Counted from the stretch's first letter, positions 1 through 8,866 are shown. The stretch: 42,699 bases of DNA from Chloroherpetonaceae bacterium (GCA_025055975.1 JANWWM010000023.1:1-42699), one strand, 5' to 3'. Notes: a model not told the origin generated them from the letters alone. A program made the numbers and translations.

Positions 1-59
1 GGTTGCGCGAAAGACGTCGCCGTCATCAGCAGAAGCGGAGCGAGTGCTAAAAGACGCAT
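1..59 (-). CDS. Exported protein, N-terminal fragment (runs off left edge)
   Basis: Read on the minus strand from the ATG at 59, the first 19 residues are MRLLALAPLLLMTATSFAQ, a textbook signal peptide: short basic start, hydrophobic core, and a small-x-small cleavage site ending in FAQ, as in several other exported proteins of this window. A purine-rich AGAGGA lies 8 bases upstream of the ATG on the minus strand and supports this start. Only the signal peptide is inside the window, so the mature protein and its function cannot be seen. The gene faces away from the 60-422 spacer and may share its regulatory site. Confidence 0.7.
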   Translation of the reverse strand, partial: MRLLALAPLLLMTATSFAQ

Positions 60-422
60 CGTTTGAGTCCTCTCGTTTAGTGTTGCAAGATTTAATGAGA
101 CAATTTTAATCGGGCGATATTACGCCGATTTTGAGCCGCCGATTGTGACAGTTGTCACAACGGCTTGCGAAGGCTTGCGCTTGCGAAAACGCCCGAAAAT
201 ACGCGGTTTTGAGATTTCCGAAAAGCGACGATTCGCCGCATCAGCCGCCGTCCGAACCCATCGTTCAGAAACCAAAAAGCGTCCCGCCTGCGATTCACCT
301 GCGATTCATTCAAGGCTGAAAGACCTTAAAGCCGATATGACCGATTCGATTCCGCTTGCTTTCCTTTCGGCTTTGCGTAACTTGCTCCAGCTCAAAAAAT
401 GAACGCTGAAAGGAGAACGACG
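60..422. other. Divergent intergenic spacer without a gene
   Basis: This 363-base stretch separates the leftward exported protein from the rightward unknown gene at 423. I see no convincing coding sequence. A GTG-started frame of 85 codons crosses it but has no family resemblance and no ribosome binding site. Its one clear element is the inverted repeat at 143-160. The left end is AT-rich (about 80-112), which fits promoters facing both ways, but I cannot place -35/-10 boxes with confidence. Confidence 0.6.
143..160. promoter_or_regulatory. CRP/FNR-family-type palindromic operator
   Basis: The sequence TTGTGACAGTTGTCACAA is a perfect 7-base inverted repeat with a 4-base centre. Its core is TGTGA-N6-TCACA, which equals the consensus bound by E. 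coli-type CRP proteins and is close to sites of other CRP/FNR-family regulators. It sits in a divergent spacer, 83 bases from the leftward start codon and 262 bases from the rightward one, so the leftward exported gene is the likelier target. That a CRP/FNR-family protein binds here is inference from the motif alone. Confidence 0.6.
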
Positions 423-812
423 ATGTCGCTGCTCAAACGCATTTTCAAGGGTTTCAAAGGGCATTATTCCTACGATGAAAACTATCTCACCCAGCTCATC
501 GAAGAGGAAAAGAAGCACGGCTATATGAAAAGCCTCATTGAAATCAGCGACAAGATCATCGAAGAAAACCCCAACTTCATCAATGAGGTCAAAAAGAGCG
601 AAACGGGCTGTTGGATGGATCAGGTCTATGGCACGCATTATTGCGCCATTTGCGACTTTGTCGATGACTGTCCCATCAAACTCGAAGCGGATTTTCAAGC
701 CTACCTTCAAACCTTGTCCGAGGAAGAACGCCGCAACGTAGAGGCTCTCATCGCTCGCAAGGAAGAGGCTCTAAAAAACGCGCAATCCGTCAAGCAGAGC
801 AGGCAAGGCTAA
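423..812 (+). CDS. Conserved-looking hypothetical protein with a Cys cluster (129 aa)
   Basis: I do not recognise this protein. The ATG at 423 is preferred over the frame's upstream ATG at 399 because AGGAG lies about 8 bases before it. The product is charged and predicted mostly helical, with a basic N-terminus and a Lys/Glu-rich C-terminal helix. In its middle are four cysteines and a histidine in close order (C63, H72, C74, C77, C83), including a CxxC pair, which could bind zinc or another metal. No signal peptide or membrane segment is seen. It ends head-to-head with crtH, whose stop codon begins at the next base. Metal binding is inference. Confidence 0.75.
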   Translation: MSLLKRIFKGFKGHYSYDENYLTQLIEEEKKHGYMKSLIEISDKIIEENPNFINEVKKSETGCWMDQVYGTHYCAICDFVDDCPIKLEADFQAYLQTLSEEERRNVEALIARKEEALKNAQSVKQSRQG

Positions 813-2321
813 TCACAAAGGCTCGATTGACAAGCCGAACTTGCGACAGATGAGGTGCGCGCACGAAACGCCCGAATACGTGACGGCGATGACGCCCTGA
901 CCAGGAAAACAGCTGTCGCCAACGGCGTATAGGTTTTTGACGGGCGTGGAATTTTGCGGCTTTTGCAGAACGATTTGCCCAGACTTGAGAAGCGGACCGT
1001 AAGAGCCGCGATAACGCCGCAAGTATCGCTTGTGCGTGAGCGGCGTGGCGGCGTAGCATCGATCGATTGCCGACGACAGACCGGGCAAAATTTTCTCCGT
1101 GCGACGAATCAAGGCTTCGGCGGCTCTGGCTTTGGCGGCTTCGTATTCGGCGTCCTTCGGATAGCGTTTCCGCCACTCGTCGACCGTGCTCGTCGTGAAA
1201 ACGTGCAAGACGTGTTTGCCTTCGGGCGCGCAGGAACGATCGAGCAGGCTCGGCGCGGAAAGGCGAATCGTGCCGCCTAATTCGCGGTAGGTCTTCCAAT
1301 CCTCGACGATGATGTGATGCACGTTGAAGCCTTCGGGAAAAATCGACGCGTCAACGCCGAGATGCAACTGAAACCAACTTGGCGACACGTCGAACTTGGA
1401 TGCATCAACGCGATACCTTTCGTCTTTGACGAGAGAGCCAAACGTGTCCCAAATCGTCGCGTTGCTGACGATGGCTTTGGCGTAATGCTCTTCGCCGTTC
1501 GCAAGGCGCACCCCGACGGCGCGACCGTTTCGCAAAAGAATTTCCTCGACGCACTGACCGAATCGAACCTCGCCTCCAAACTTGCGAATGCCCTCGACCA
1601 ACGCCTTGCCAATCGCGCCCGAACTCCCGATCGGATAACGAATGCCGCCATGATGCCTATCCGCCAAACAGATGCCCGCGTTGACGAAAGGCGTGGCGTT
1701 GGCGTCTTGCAACGACCACGATTCGCACTCGATGTCGATGAATCGCAAAAGTTCCTCGTCTTTGATGAAACGACGCGCCATTTCGCCCATCGACTTGAAC
1801 GAGTAATAGGCGAGCTGCGCGACTTTCTTCGGATGTTTCGCGGCGAGCGAGACGAGGTAACGCGCGTCTTCAAGCGAGCCGACGGGAAACGAGCGAATGA
1901 TGTCGAAGACCTTTTCCAGTTCGTCGTAAAACCTGCGAATGCCGTTGGCTTCGCGGGGAAAGCGAGCGATGAGTTCCGACAAGAATTTTTCGCGCTCGTA
2001 ATGCGTTGCGACCTCGAACCCGTTGGGCAAGTGATAGTGAATTTGCACGGGGTCGTGAATCGTCGGGACTTGAACGCCGAGCCGTCGGAAAATGCGCGAA
2101 TGCAGATTGAGCGAGCCGCTTTGCTCGTCGGAGCCAAAGCCGTAAAACATTGACGCGCCCGCATCGAAGGTGTAGCCCTTTTTGCGAAAGAGCGACGCGC
2201 TTCCGCCAGGAACGGCGTGTTGCTCAAAGGTGATGGTGGAAAGCCCGCGCCATTGCAAAAGAGCGGCGACGGTCAAGCCGCCAATGCCCGCGCCAATGAC
2301 GATGATGTCGCGTTGCGTCAT
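813..2321 (-). CDS. crtH: Carotenoid cis-trans isomerase (CrtISO/CrtH type)
   Basis: A 502-residue FAD-dependent oxidoreductase of the phytoene-desaturase superfamily. The N-terminal dinucleotide fold VIGAGIGGLT starts at residue 8, followed by the substrate-side motif GYTFDAGASMF. Near the C-terminus is VGDSCFPGQGVIAVTYSG, a stretch typical of plant and cyanobacterial CrtISO/CrtH rather than CrtI, which argues for isomerisation of poly-cis lycopene precursors to the all-trans form. Its length matches the family. Green sulfur bacteria use the multi-enzyme CrtP-CrtQ-CrtH route, so this fits a Chlorobi host. It stands alone here and is divergent from the sigma factor gene, with 184 bases between the two start codons. 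No strong ribosome binding site precedes the ATG. A different carotenoid or retinol saturase-like activity is possible but less likely. Confidence 0.85.
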   Translation of the reverse strand: MTQRDIIVIGAGIGGLTVAALLQWRGLSTITFEQHAVPGGSASLFRKKGYTFDAGASMFYGFGSDEQSGSLNLHSRIFRRLGVQVPTIHDPVQIHYHLPNGFEVATHYEREKFLSELIARFPREANGIRRFYDELEKVFDIIRSFPVGSLEDARYLVSLAAKHPKKVAQLAYYSFKSMGEMARRFIKDEELLRFIDIECESWSLQDANATPFVNAGICLADRHHGGIRYPIGSSGAIGKALVEGIRKFGGEVRFGQCVEEILLRNGRAVGVRLANGEEHYAKAIVSNATIWDTFGSLVKDERYRVDASKFDVSPSWFQLHLGVDASIFPEGFNVHHIIVEDWKTYRELGGTIRLSAPSLLDRSCAPEGKHVLHVFTTSTVDEWRKRYPKDAEYEAAKARAAEALIRRTEKILPGLSSAIDRCYAATPLTHKRYLRRYRGSYGPLLKSGQIVLQKPQNSTPVKNLYAVGDSCFPGQGVIAVTYSGVSCAHLICRKFGLSIEPL

Positions 2322-2505
2322 TGTCGTGAATGAATTGCGTTCGCAAAGTTAGCGCAAAACGACCCAAATCGCGTCGATGTTCGCAAATCGAGCGCGAATT
2401 GCAACTCTCGACAAATCTTCATAGTTTGTTCTGAAACCACGACTCGTTTTGGCGACCCAAAAACCGACGAAGCGACGCGGAATCAAACGAAAGGACAAAT
2501 CTCAA

Positions 2506-3435
2506 ATGCTCACGATACTCGTTGTCAAAGTTCCAAAGGAGAAAAAGCAAGCGCAGCCGAAAAGCGCCGTCAAAAAGCCCGTTGAAAAAAAATCCGAGCA
2601 AAAACTTGCGGAAGCGAAAGCGACGGAGAAAGACGAACTGAAAACGAAAGTCCCCGCGAAAGCGGCGACGAAGCTCGCGGAGCAAAAGACTCCGTTGAGC
2701 AAGCCCGTTCAAGCGGCTGAAAAGCCCGTCGAAGAAGAACTTGACTACGAAAAGCTCGAAGCCTTCTCCGACGAAGAAATGCGCGCCGCCGAGCAAAGCG
2801 CGCAAGAAAAGCGCGACGACAAACTCACGCGCTCCGAGCTGCAACGGCAAATCGATTTCAAAAACGAGGCGATGATTCACATCGACGCGCTCTACAACTT
2901 CGCCCTGCGCATGACGGGCGATCCCGAAGACGCAAACGACCTCGTGCAAGAAACTTATCTCAAAGCCTATCGCTTCTTCGACTCCTTCGAGAAAGGAACG
3001 AACTGCAAAGCGTGGCTGTTTCGGATCCTGAAAAACAGTTACATCAATCGCTATCGCAAAGAGTCCAAAGAGCCTGACAAAGTCGACTACGACGAAATCA
3101 AAGAGTTCTATCACACGGTCAAGCACAGCTCGCTCGATTCAAACGACATGCAAGAGAAAATTTTTGGCGAGCTGTTGGACGACGAAGTCGCGCGCGCTTT
3201 GGAAAGTCTGCCCGAAGATTTCCGCGAGGTCGTGCAACTGTGCGACATTGAAGGATTCACCTACGAAGAAATCGCCAACATGGTCGACTGCCCCATCGGC
3301 ACGGTTCGCTCGCGGTTGCACAGAGGCAGGAAAATTTTGAGGGAAAAATTGCTCGAGTATGCGCGCTATCACGGCTACAAAGTCAACCCCGACGAGTGGA
3401 ATGAAGAAAAGAGTTCCGAAGATTCGGAACTGTAG
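2506..3435 (+). CDS. ECF-type RNA polymerase sigma factor with long charged N-terminal extension
   Basis: A sigma-70 family ECF factor. Region 2 spans about residues 121-190, with the core-binding signature [17 protein letters not shown] and the promoter-melting segment around [17 protein letters not shown]. Region 4 spans about 228-285, with the helix-turn-helix [25 protein letters not shown]. The ATG at 2506 is preferred because AAGGA lies 10 bases upstream; a TTG at 2449 would add 19 residues. Before the sigma domains lie about 115 residues rich in Lys, Glu and Ala, which ordinary ECF factors (about 180-200 aa in total) lack. The next gene, 35 bases downstream, encodes a membrane anti-sigma factor, the usual partner arrangement. 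The inducing stress is unknown. Confidence 0.9.
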   Translation: MLTILVVKVPKEKKQAQPKSAVKKPVEKKSEQKLAEAKATEKDELKTKVPAKAATKLAEQKTPLSKPVQAAEKPVEEELDYEKLEAFSDEEMRAAEQSAQEKRDDKLTRSELQRQIDFKNEAMIHIDALYNFALRMTGDPEDANDLVQETYLKAYRFFDSFEKGTNCKAWLFRILKNSYINRYRKESKEPDKVDYDEIKEFYHTVKHSSLDSNDMQEKIFGELLDDEVARALESLPEDFREVVQLCDIEGFTYEEIANMVDCPIGTVRSRLHRGRKILREKLLEYARYHGYKVNPDEWNEEKSSEDSEL

Positions 3436-3470
3436 TCTTTTCTAACGCAAAACGAAACGGAGCGCCAAGC

Positions 3471-4409
3471 GTGACTTGCAAGGAAGTTCAAGCGCTAATC
3501 ACCGCCGCCGTCGACGGCGAGCTGGACGAGAAAACGATGAAGGAATTTTTCGCCGCGCTCGATAAGTGCGAGCATTGTCGCGCCGAATACGAAGCGGAAC
3601 TGCAAACCAAGCGATTGATTCGTCAGAAGATCAAGAAAATCAAAGCCCCGCAAAGCCTCGTCGACGCGATTACGCGCCAAACCATTGGCAAAACCGATTC
3701 CTCCAACGCGCCATTCGACGCCGCCGTAGCCGTTCAAGCCGACATGGCGGAGTCGCAAAGGCAAACGTTGGGAAGTTGGAAACAAGCCCTCCTCGAAGCG
3801 ATTTACGTCAATCCAAGCGCGCAGAGCAGATCGCACACGATTTTCGCGGCGGGACTGGCGATTTCGATTTTGGCGATGCTCATTTTCGCGGGCTTCGTGC
3901 GCCAACGCCAAAACGCCTTCGACGCGGAAATGCAAATCGAGGCGAGCGCGAAATCCAACATCTTCGACATTGCGAGCCAGATGTTCCGCGAGCCGCAGAC
4001 CCCCGACATCAAGAGCAAAGACGCCAGCGTCATCGCCAATCACATTCGAGAAATTTTTGGCGTTCCCGTCGTCATTCCAACGGTTCGAATGTTTCATCCC
4101 AGCTCCGCTCGCGTCGGCGCTTTTGGCAACGTGAACGTCGGCGAGGTGCGTTTCGTGCACGACAAAGACCCGAAGACCGTCGTCGCCGTCTACATCGCCC
4201 GCGAGAGCGAAGCGCTCAAAAACGCGACGATCGAGGAAGAAATTATGCGATACATTTCGGAGAACGGGCGCAATTTTTATCGCAAAACCTGCCCAAGCGG
4301 CAGTCAAGTCGTCGTGTGGAAATGGGGCGAGATGATTTACGCGGCGACGACCAACAACGCCGAGGTCAATTTGCTCGCCGCCATCTCGAATCCCCATTGG
4401 CTCAATTGA
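3471..4409 (+). CDS. Transmembrane anti-sigma factor (ZAS-like)
   Basis: A 312-residue single-pass membrane protein, probably holding the upstream ECF sigma factor inactive. Its N-terminus resembles the zinc-binding anti-sigma domain: C3 at the start and a CxxC pair (C33, C36). The His normally four residues before the CxxC is Ala29, though H35 lies between the cysteines. One hydrophobic segment (about 123-143) is followed by an extracytoplasmic domain of about 165 residues without a recognised fold. The GTG start at 3471 has GGAG 8 bases upstream. Gene order and 35-base spacing make co-transcription with the sigma factor likely. The role is inferred from domain and context. Confidence 0.8.
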   Translation: MTCKEVQALITAAVDGELDEKTMKEFFAALDKCEHCRAEYEAELQTKRLIRQKIKKIKAPQSLVDAITRQTIGKTDSSNAPFDAAVAVQADMAESQRQTLGSWKQALLEAIYVNPSAQSRSHTIFAAGLAISILAMLIFAGFVRQRQNAFDAEMQIEASAKSNIFDIASQMFREPQTPDIKSKDASVIANHIREIFGVPVVIPTVRMFHPSSARVGAFGNVNVGEVRFVHDKDPKTVVAVYIARESEALKNATIEEEIMRYISENGRNFYRKTCPSGSQVVVWKWGEMIYAATTNNAEVNLLAAISNPHWLN

Positions 4410-4448
4410 ACCTCTCTTTCGTCGCGCAATCCAACGCGCTATGCCGAG

Positions 4449-4886
4449 ATGCTGACCATAAAGTTTCTTCGCCTTCGCCCCGACGCGCAACTTCCGAAAT
4501 ACGCAACCCCTCTCGCCGCTGGACTTGACCTTTTCGCCTGCAACGACGAAGACATCGTCATTGAGCCGCAAAGCGTCGCCCTCGTGCCAACGGGCTTTGC
4601 GATGGAACTGCCCGAAGGCTACGAAGCGCAACTTCGTCCGCGCAGCGGACTGGCGCTCAAATGCGCCATCTCGCTTCCGAATTCGCCCGCCACGATTGAT
4701 GCCGATTATCGCGGCGAGGTCAAAGTCATTCTCATCAATCACGGCAAAGAACCCTTCACGGTCAAAAAAGGCGACCGCGTCGCGCAGATGGTCATCGCAA
4801 AGGTCGAGCGAGCGATTTTCGTCGAAGCGGAGCGCCTTTCCGAAACGACGCGCGGCGAGGGCGGATTCGGACACACGGGGGTTTGA
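4449..4886 (+). CDS. dut: dUTP diphosphatase (dUTPase)
   Basis: Hydrolyses dUTP to dUMP and diphosphate, keeping uracil out of DNA and feeding dTMP synthesis. All five trimeric-dUTPase motifs are visible in the 145 residues: AGLDLFA (24-30), PRSGLAL (64-70), [11 protein letters not shown] (81-91, with the catalytic Asp84), GDRVAQMVI (108-116) and the P-loop-like C-terminal [10 protein letters not shown] (135-144). The length is normal for a homotrimeric enzyme. It follows the anti-sigma gene by 39 bases and may share its transcript. It converges on the minus-strand TPR gene with only 20 bases between stop codons and no obvious terminator. Confidence 0.95.
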   Translation: MLTIKFLRLRPDAQLPKYATPLAAGLDLFACNDEDIVIEPQSVALVPTGFAMELPEGYEAQLRPRSGLALKCAISLPNSPATIDADYRGEVKVILINHGKEPFTVKKGDRVAQMVIAKVERAIFVEAERLSETTRGEGGFGHTGV

Positions 4887-4906
4887 GGCATAATTCCCCT
4901 TTCCGA

Positions 4907-6346
4907 TTAGTCCAATTTCTGCTCCAACCAAACCACGGGCAGACTGTCTCGATGTTCGGGATAGTCGTTCAGAAATCGCTCCAACTCGCTTTTGAGTTTT
5001 GCAAATTCGGTCGCGTTGGAAGCGTCGGGCGCGCTTTGGCAGGCGCGGACAAACTTGCGGTAAAGCGAAGCCAATCGGATTTCGGATTCAAGTTTGGCTT
5101 TTGACTTGTTGCGTCGGAAGCGTTTGAGAAGATTGCAGATTTCGCGCTCCGCGTCGAGAAGAGCGTCTTCGCCAACGAGAATCGCCACTTTGGCGAAATG
5201 GAAGTAGTTTTGAACGGGAAGCGGGTACGGCGCGAGCGAGCGCGGCAAAAAAGACTTGGCGATTTCGGTTTCGCCCAAAAAAACGTGGCAAAAGCATCGC
5301 ATCGCTTCGGCGCGATGGCGCGTTAGGGCGCCTTTTGCGAAAAGTTCCCACCGGGATTGAAAGAGCCGCGCCGCTTCGTCGTAGCGTTTGAGTTTCATCA
5401 AAACGCTCGCGTAGTTGAACGCCAACGGCGCGCCGAACTCCACTCGATGCGTTTCGGAAAACTCGAAGGCTTTTCGATAGTAACGTAGCGCGTTTTGATA
5501 ATCGCCGTTTATCATATAAGCCAGCCCTAAGTTCCCCAAAGCCGCCAACTGTTCTTGGCGAACGTTGGGCGAGAGGCTCGGCAGGCGCAGAATCAAGTTC
5601 ATCGCGTTTCGGAGCGCGTCGATGTCGGCGTGGAGCGGGCGCTCGAAGGCGCGAGACTTCATCGCGTAGTATTCGGCGAGCGGCGTTTGAACATTTGAAA
5701 AATCGACGCTGCCCAGCGGCTCGCGCGAAGGCGGGGGCGATTGCGGATAGAGATAGTGTAGAGCGACGGAGCGAATCGATGCCAAAAAAGAATGTTCCGT
5801 CGCGTAACGCTCTTTGAGATGAGCCTCGGCTTCGGCGACGCTTTCGAGAAGATGCTCCAACGCTTTGCGCGTATGCGCGCGCGATTCCCAGAGTTGTCGC
5901 AAGCGCAGATGGTCGAGCGCCAGAAGGATGTCGTGATCGCAAGACGTTTCGGCGGCGGCTTTCGCCTTGCGATAACGCGCTTCAAACTCCGTCCATAGAC
6001 CTCGCTCCAACAAGGCTTCTAACAGGAAGTGATTTTCAAGAAGGGGATTTTCCGCGAGGGTTTTGACGCTTTGGCGTTCCGCCAAGAAGCGTTCAAGCCG
6101 CTCGGCAAGGTTGCGGCAATCGTTGCGAAAGCGCGCGTCGGAAGCGGGCGAATACGGCGCGTCGTAGAGCGCTTGCGCAAGACGACGCTTGGCGCGAGCG
6201 AGACTGCCTCCGCGCTTTTCAAGCGTTTCCAGCGCGTCGAGAAGCTTGACGAGCGCGCGCGAGCGAGTCTCCAACTCGACGCGGAACGCCTTGCGCTCGT
6301 CCGCGTCAAGCGAGCGGAACAACCGTTCAACTTTCAACGCCGACAT
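4907..6346 (-). CDS. TPR-like helical repeat protein, function unknown (479 aa)
   Basis: A long, mostly helical protein without signal peptide or membrane segment. The best tetratricopeptide match is around residues 265-340, where two consecutive units read LGNLGLAYMINGDYQNALRY and FNYASVLMKLKRYDEAARLF. The flanking regions look like degenerate helical repeats. The N-terminus (about 1-100) is very rich in Arg, Leu and Glu and may form a coiled coil. Such proteins generally act as scaffolds, but no partner is evident. It is divergent from the lipoprotein gene, with 138 bases between the start codons. I do not recognise a named family. Confidence 0.75.
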   Translation of the reverse strand: MSALKVERLFRSLDADERKAFRVELETRSRALVKLLDALETLEKRGGSLARAKRRLAQALYDAPYSPASDARFRNDCRNLAERLERFLAERQSVKTLAENPLLENHFLLEALLERGLWTEFEARYRKAKAAAETSCDHDILLALDHLRLRQLWESRAHTRKALEHLLESVAEAEAHLKERYATEHSFLASIRSVALHYLYPQSPPPSREPLGSVDFSNVQTPLAEYYAMKSRAFERPLHADIDALRNAMNLILRLPSLSPNVRQEQLAALGNLGLAYMINGDYQNALRYYRKAFEFSETHRVEFGAPLAFNYASVLMKLKRYDEAARLFQSRWELFAKGALTRHRAEAMRCFCHVFLGETEIAKSFLPRSLAPYPLPVQNYFHFAKVAILVGEDALLDAEREICNLLKRFRRNKSKAKLESEIRLASLYRKFVRACQSAPDASNATEFAKLKSELERFLNDYPEHRDSLPVVWLEQKLD

Positions 6347-6484
6347 CTGCGATCAAAGTCGTTTGCCACAATTTTTGGAATTGTCCCCTCCCTCTGCTTT
6401 TCGTCGCCGCTAAATTCCCGCCAACGATTTTAACGCCCACCGAAAATCGTGGGGTTTTTAACTCAACGCAAAACGCAATCAAAA

Positions 6485-7510
6485 ATGACAAAGATGACTC
6501 GAAACAAGCATCTCGCCAAACGCGCGCTGCTGGCGCTTCTCTGCGTTTCCGCCCTGCTTGAAATTTGGGGTTGCTCCGACGACAAGTCGAACCCAAGCGG
6601 ACCAAGCGACGGAGCGACAAGTCAATGGACGCTTGGCGGAAGCGTAACGGGCATCGCGCGAAGATTCTGGGTCGATGGCGGCACGCTCTATCTGCTCACG
6701 TCAAACGGCGTGTTTCGCTCCAACGACACGGCGCGCACTTGGACGCAACTCGTTACGAGGGCGCAAGTGAACCTTGCGGGCGGCTTCGAAGGCGGCGTCG
6801 TCGCGCAAGGCTCGATAATCTACGCGGGGTCGAGCGATTACGCCTTTTTCAGCTCCGACGGAGGAATCTCATGGCGCAAAATTCGGAGCGGGTTGGGAGC
6901 GACAAACTATGTCTGCGAAAGCCTATACCGTTCAGGCAATCGCGTGTTCTACGGAAGCAACGTGGGCGGAGCGTTTCGCGCCACCTTCGGGGACACGACT
7001 TGGACGACGGCTTTCACGACGGGCGGATTGCACAGCGTTCAAGCCTTCTTCAATCACAACGACACGCTCTACGCGGGTCACGAAATCGGAATGCATCGCT
7101 CTTTCGACAACGGCGCGACTTGGAACCTCGCGCCCACGACGGGCTTGCCCACGACGGATTCGCGCAAAGTGTTCGCCTTCACGAAGCGCGGCAGTTCGCT
7201 TTACATCGCAACCAATCAGGGCGTTTATGTTTCCAGAAACGGCGGCGCGTCTTACTCCGCCGTCAATGGCTTGCCGACGGGCGAGTTGGACGACGACGTT
7301 CGGGCGCTGGCGACCGCAGGCAATTCCGTGCTCGTCGGAATGCGCTATCGGGGCGTGTGGCGATCGACCGATGGCGTGAATTTCACGGATTGGAGCCAAG
7401 GCATTCCGCAACAAAACGACAACGTCGCCGACCTTGCCGTGATGGGCAACGTGGTCATTATGGCATCGTCCGACCCAAGCCCGACGATTTGGATTCGCCG
7501 CATTCCGTAA
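6485..7510 (+). CDS. Lipoprotein with BNR/Asp-box propeller repeats
   Basis: The start at 6485 gives a basic N-terminus, a hydrophobic stretch and a lipobox ending in Cys30 (LEIWGC), so the protein is probably lipid-anchored. A GTG at 6449 would add 12 residues and is less likely. The rest is built from BNR/Asp-box-type units: GVFRSNDTARTWTQL, FFSSDGGISWRKI, MHRSFDNGATWNLAP, VYVSRNGGASYSAV and VWRSTDGVNFTDWS. They suggest a beta-propeller like the Ycf48/sialidase-type folds. Similar repeats occur in the T9SS cargo protein at 31964-35716. Function is unknown; a sugar-binding or assembly role would be a guess. Its stop codon directly abuts the stop of the convergent DUF711 gene. Confidence 0.8.
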   Translation: MTKMTRNKHLAKRALLALLCVSALLEIWGCSDDKSNPSGPSDGATSQWTLGGSVTGIARRFWVDGGTLYLLTSNGVFRSNDTARTWTQLVTRAQVNLAGGFEGGVVAQGSIIYAGSSDYAFFSSDGGISWRKIRSGLGATNYVCESLYRSGNRVFYGSNVGGAFRATFGDTTWTTAFTTGGLHSVQAFFNHNDTLYAGHEIGMHRSFDNGATWNLAPTTGLPTTDSRKVFAFTKRGSSLYIATNQGVYVSRNGGASYSAVNGLPTGELDDDVRALATAGNSVLVGMRYRGVWRSTDGVNFTDWSQGIPQQNDNVADLAVMGNVVIMASSDPSPTIWIRRIP

Positions 7511-8866
7511 TCAATTGTTGATGCCCCTTGTCGGCGCGGGAATTCTGCCGCCGCGCTTGACGAATCGGTCTGAACGAAACGGACTGACGGGCATCACGAT
7601 GGCTTTGCCAAGCAGACCGCCGTAGTCAATCACGTCGCCGACCTTTGAATCGGGCGGGACGATGATGCGCACGGCGGTCGTTTTGTTGTTGACAACGCCG
7701 ATCGCGCACTCGTCGGCAAGAATCGCCGCAAGCGTTTCGGCGCTCGTGTCGCCGGGCACGGCGACCATGTCAAGCCCAACGCAGCAGACGCTCGTCATCG
7801 CTTCAAGTTTCTCGATCGTGAGCGAGCCGCGTTCCACGCCGCGCGCCATCCCCGCGTCTTCGGAGACGGGAATGAACGCGCCCGACATTCCGCCCACGTA
7901 ACTTGACGCCATCAGGCCGCCTTTTTTGACGCTATCGTTCAAGAGCATCAGCGCCGCCGTGCTGCCGGGCGCGCCAACGGATTCCACGCCCATCTCCTCC
8001 AAAATCTCGGCGATGCTATCGCCCCAAGCTGGCGTGGGCGCAAGCGAAATGTCCACGATGCCAAACGGCACGCCCGATTTTTCCGCGACCTTTCGCCCAA
8101 CCAATTCTCCCGCTCGCGTGATTTTGAACGAGGTGCGCTTGATGACGTCGCAGAGCGTTCCGAAATCGCAGTCGCCCGCTTCGCGCACGGCGGCAAGCAC
8201 CACGCCAGGACCCGATATGCCCACGTTCAAACTCACGTCAGGCTCGCCAACGCCGTGAAACGCGCCCGCCACGAAAGGATTGTCTTCGGGCACGTTGCAA
8301 AACGCGACGAATTTGCAACAGCCCTCGGCGCGAGGCGTTTTCGCCGCAAGGCGTTTGAGCATTTTGCCAACGAGATAAACCGCGTCCATATTGACGCCCG
8401 CTTTCGTCGTGGCGACATTGACGCTGGAACACACATGCTTCGTCGCCGCCATCATATCGGGAACGGAGTTGATGAGCGCTTTTTCGCCGTCGGTCATTCC
8501 TTTCTCGACGAGGGCGGAATAGCCGCCGATGAAGTCAATGCCCAATTCTTTGGCGCATTCGTCGAGCGCAACGCCAAGCTCGATGAACTCGGCTTCGCGG
8601 AACTGATCGAAGACGATGGAAAGCGGCGTTACGGAAATGCGCTTGTTGGCGATGCGAAGCCCATACATCATCTCCACCTCTTGCGCCGATTTCAGATGCG
8701 CTTCGCCGCGCTTCAAGATTTTCGAGCGAATTTTGCTTTTGGCAATCTCGAGGCTATGCGAGGCGCAATCGCGCAGGCTAACGCCAAGCGTTACGGTGCG
8801 AATGTCGAAGTGCTCGACCTCCGTCATTCGCAAGGTTTCGATGACTTCGGAAAATTCGTAACTCAT
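7511..8866 (-). CDS. UPF0210/DUF711 (PFL) family protein
   Basis: A 451-residue cytoplasmic protein of the UPF0210 (DUF711) family, related to glycyl-radical-type folds but of unknown reaction. The N-terminus (FSEVIETLRMTEVEHFDIRT) and the Gly-rich core (GVGEPDVSLNVGISGPGVV, GAPGSTAALMLLNDSVKKGG) match my memory of that family, as does the length of about 450. The start codon overlaps the stop of the pterin dehydratase gene by four bases (ATGA), so the two are translationally coupled. In many bacteria this family sits beside an ACT-domain regulator; here the partner is different. A small ligand or amino-acid-related role is conjecture. Confidence 0.85.
   Translation of the reverse strand: MSYEFSEVIETLRMTEVEHFDIRTVTLGVSLRDCASHSLEIAKSKIRSKILKRGEAHLKSAQEVEMMYGLRIANKRISVTPLSIVFDQFREAEFIELGVALDECAKELGIDFIGGYSALVEKGMTDGEKALINSVPDMMAATKHVCSSVNVATTKAGVNMDAVYLVGKMLKRLAAKTPRAEGCCKFVAFCNVPEDNPFVAGAFHGVGEPDVSLNVGISGPGVVLAAVREAGDCDFGTLCDVIKRTSFKITRAGELVGRKVAEKSGVPFGIVDISLAPTPAWGDSIAEILEEMGVESVGAPGSTAALMLLNDSVKKGGLMASSYVGGMSGAFIPVSEDAGMARGVERGSLTIEKLEAMTSVCCVGLDMVAVPGDTSAETLAAILADECAIGVVNNKTTAVRIIVPPDSKVGDVIDYGGLLGKAIVMPVSPFRSDRFVKRGGRIPAPTRGINN

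Noticed and set aside
145..402. A GTG-started 85-codon frame in the left spacer
   Set aside because: It begins inside the CRP-like palindrome, has no ribosome binding site, is Arg/Lys-rich without pattern, and overlaps the expected leader of the gene at 423.
3495..4931. A 478-codon open frame on the minus strand across the anti-sigma and dut genes
   Set aside because: It lies wholly antisense to two genes with clear family motifs. The genome's GC-rich third positions keep antisense frames open, and the translation is Arg/Asp/Phe-rich with no recognisable domain.
6424..6450. ACGATTTT/AAAATCGT inverted repeat before the BNR lipoprotein gene
   Set aside because: A perfect 8-base arm with an 11-base loop, but AT-rich and unsupported by any other signal. 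It may be a leader hairpin or chance.
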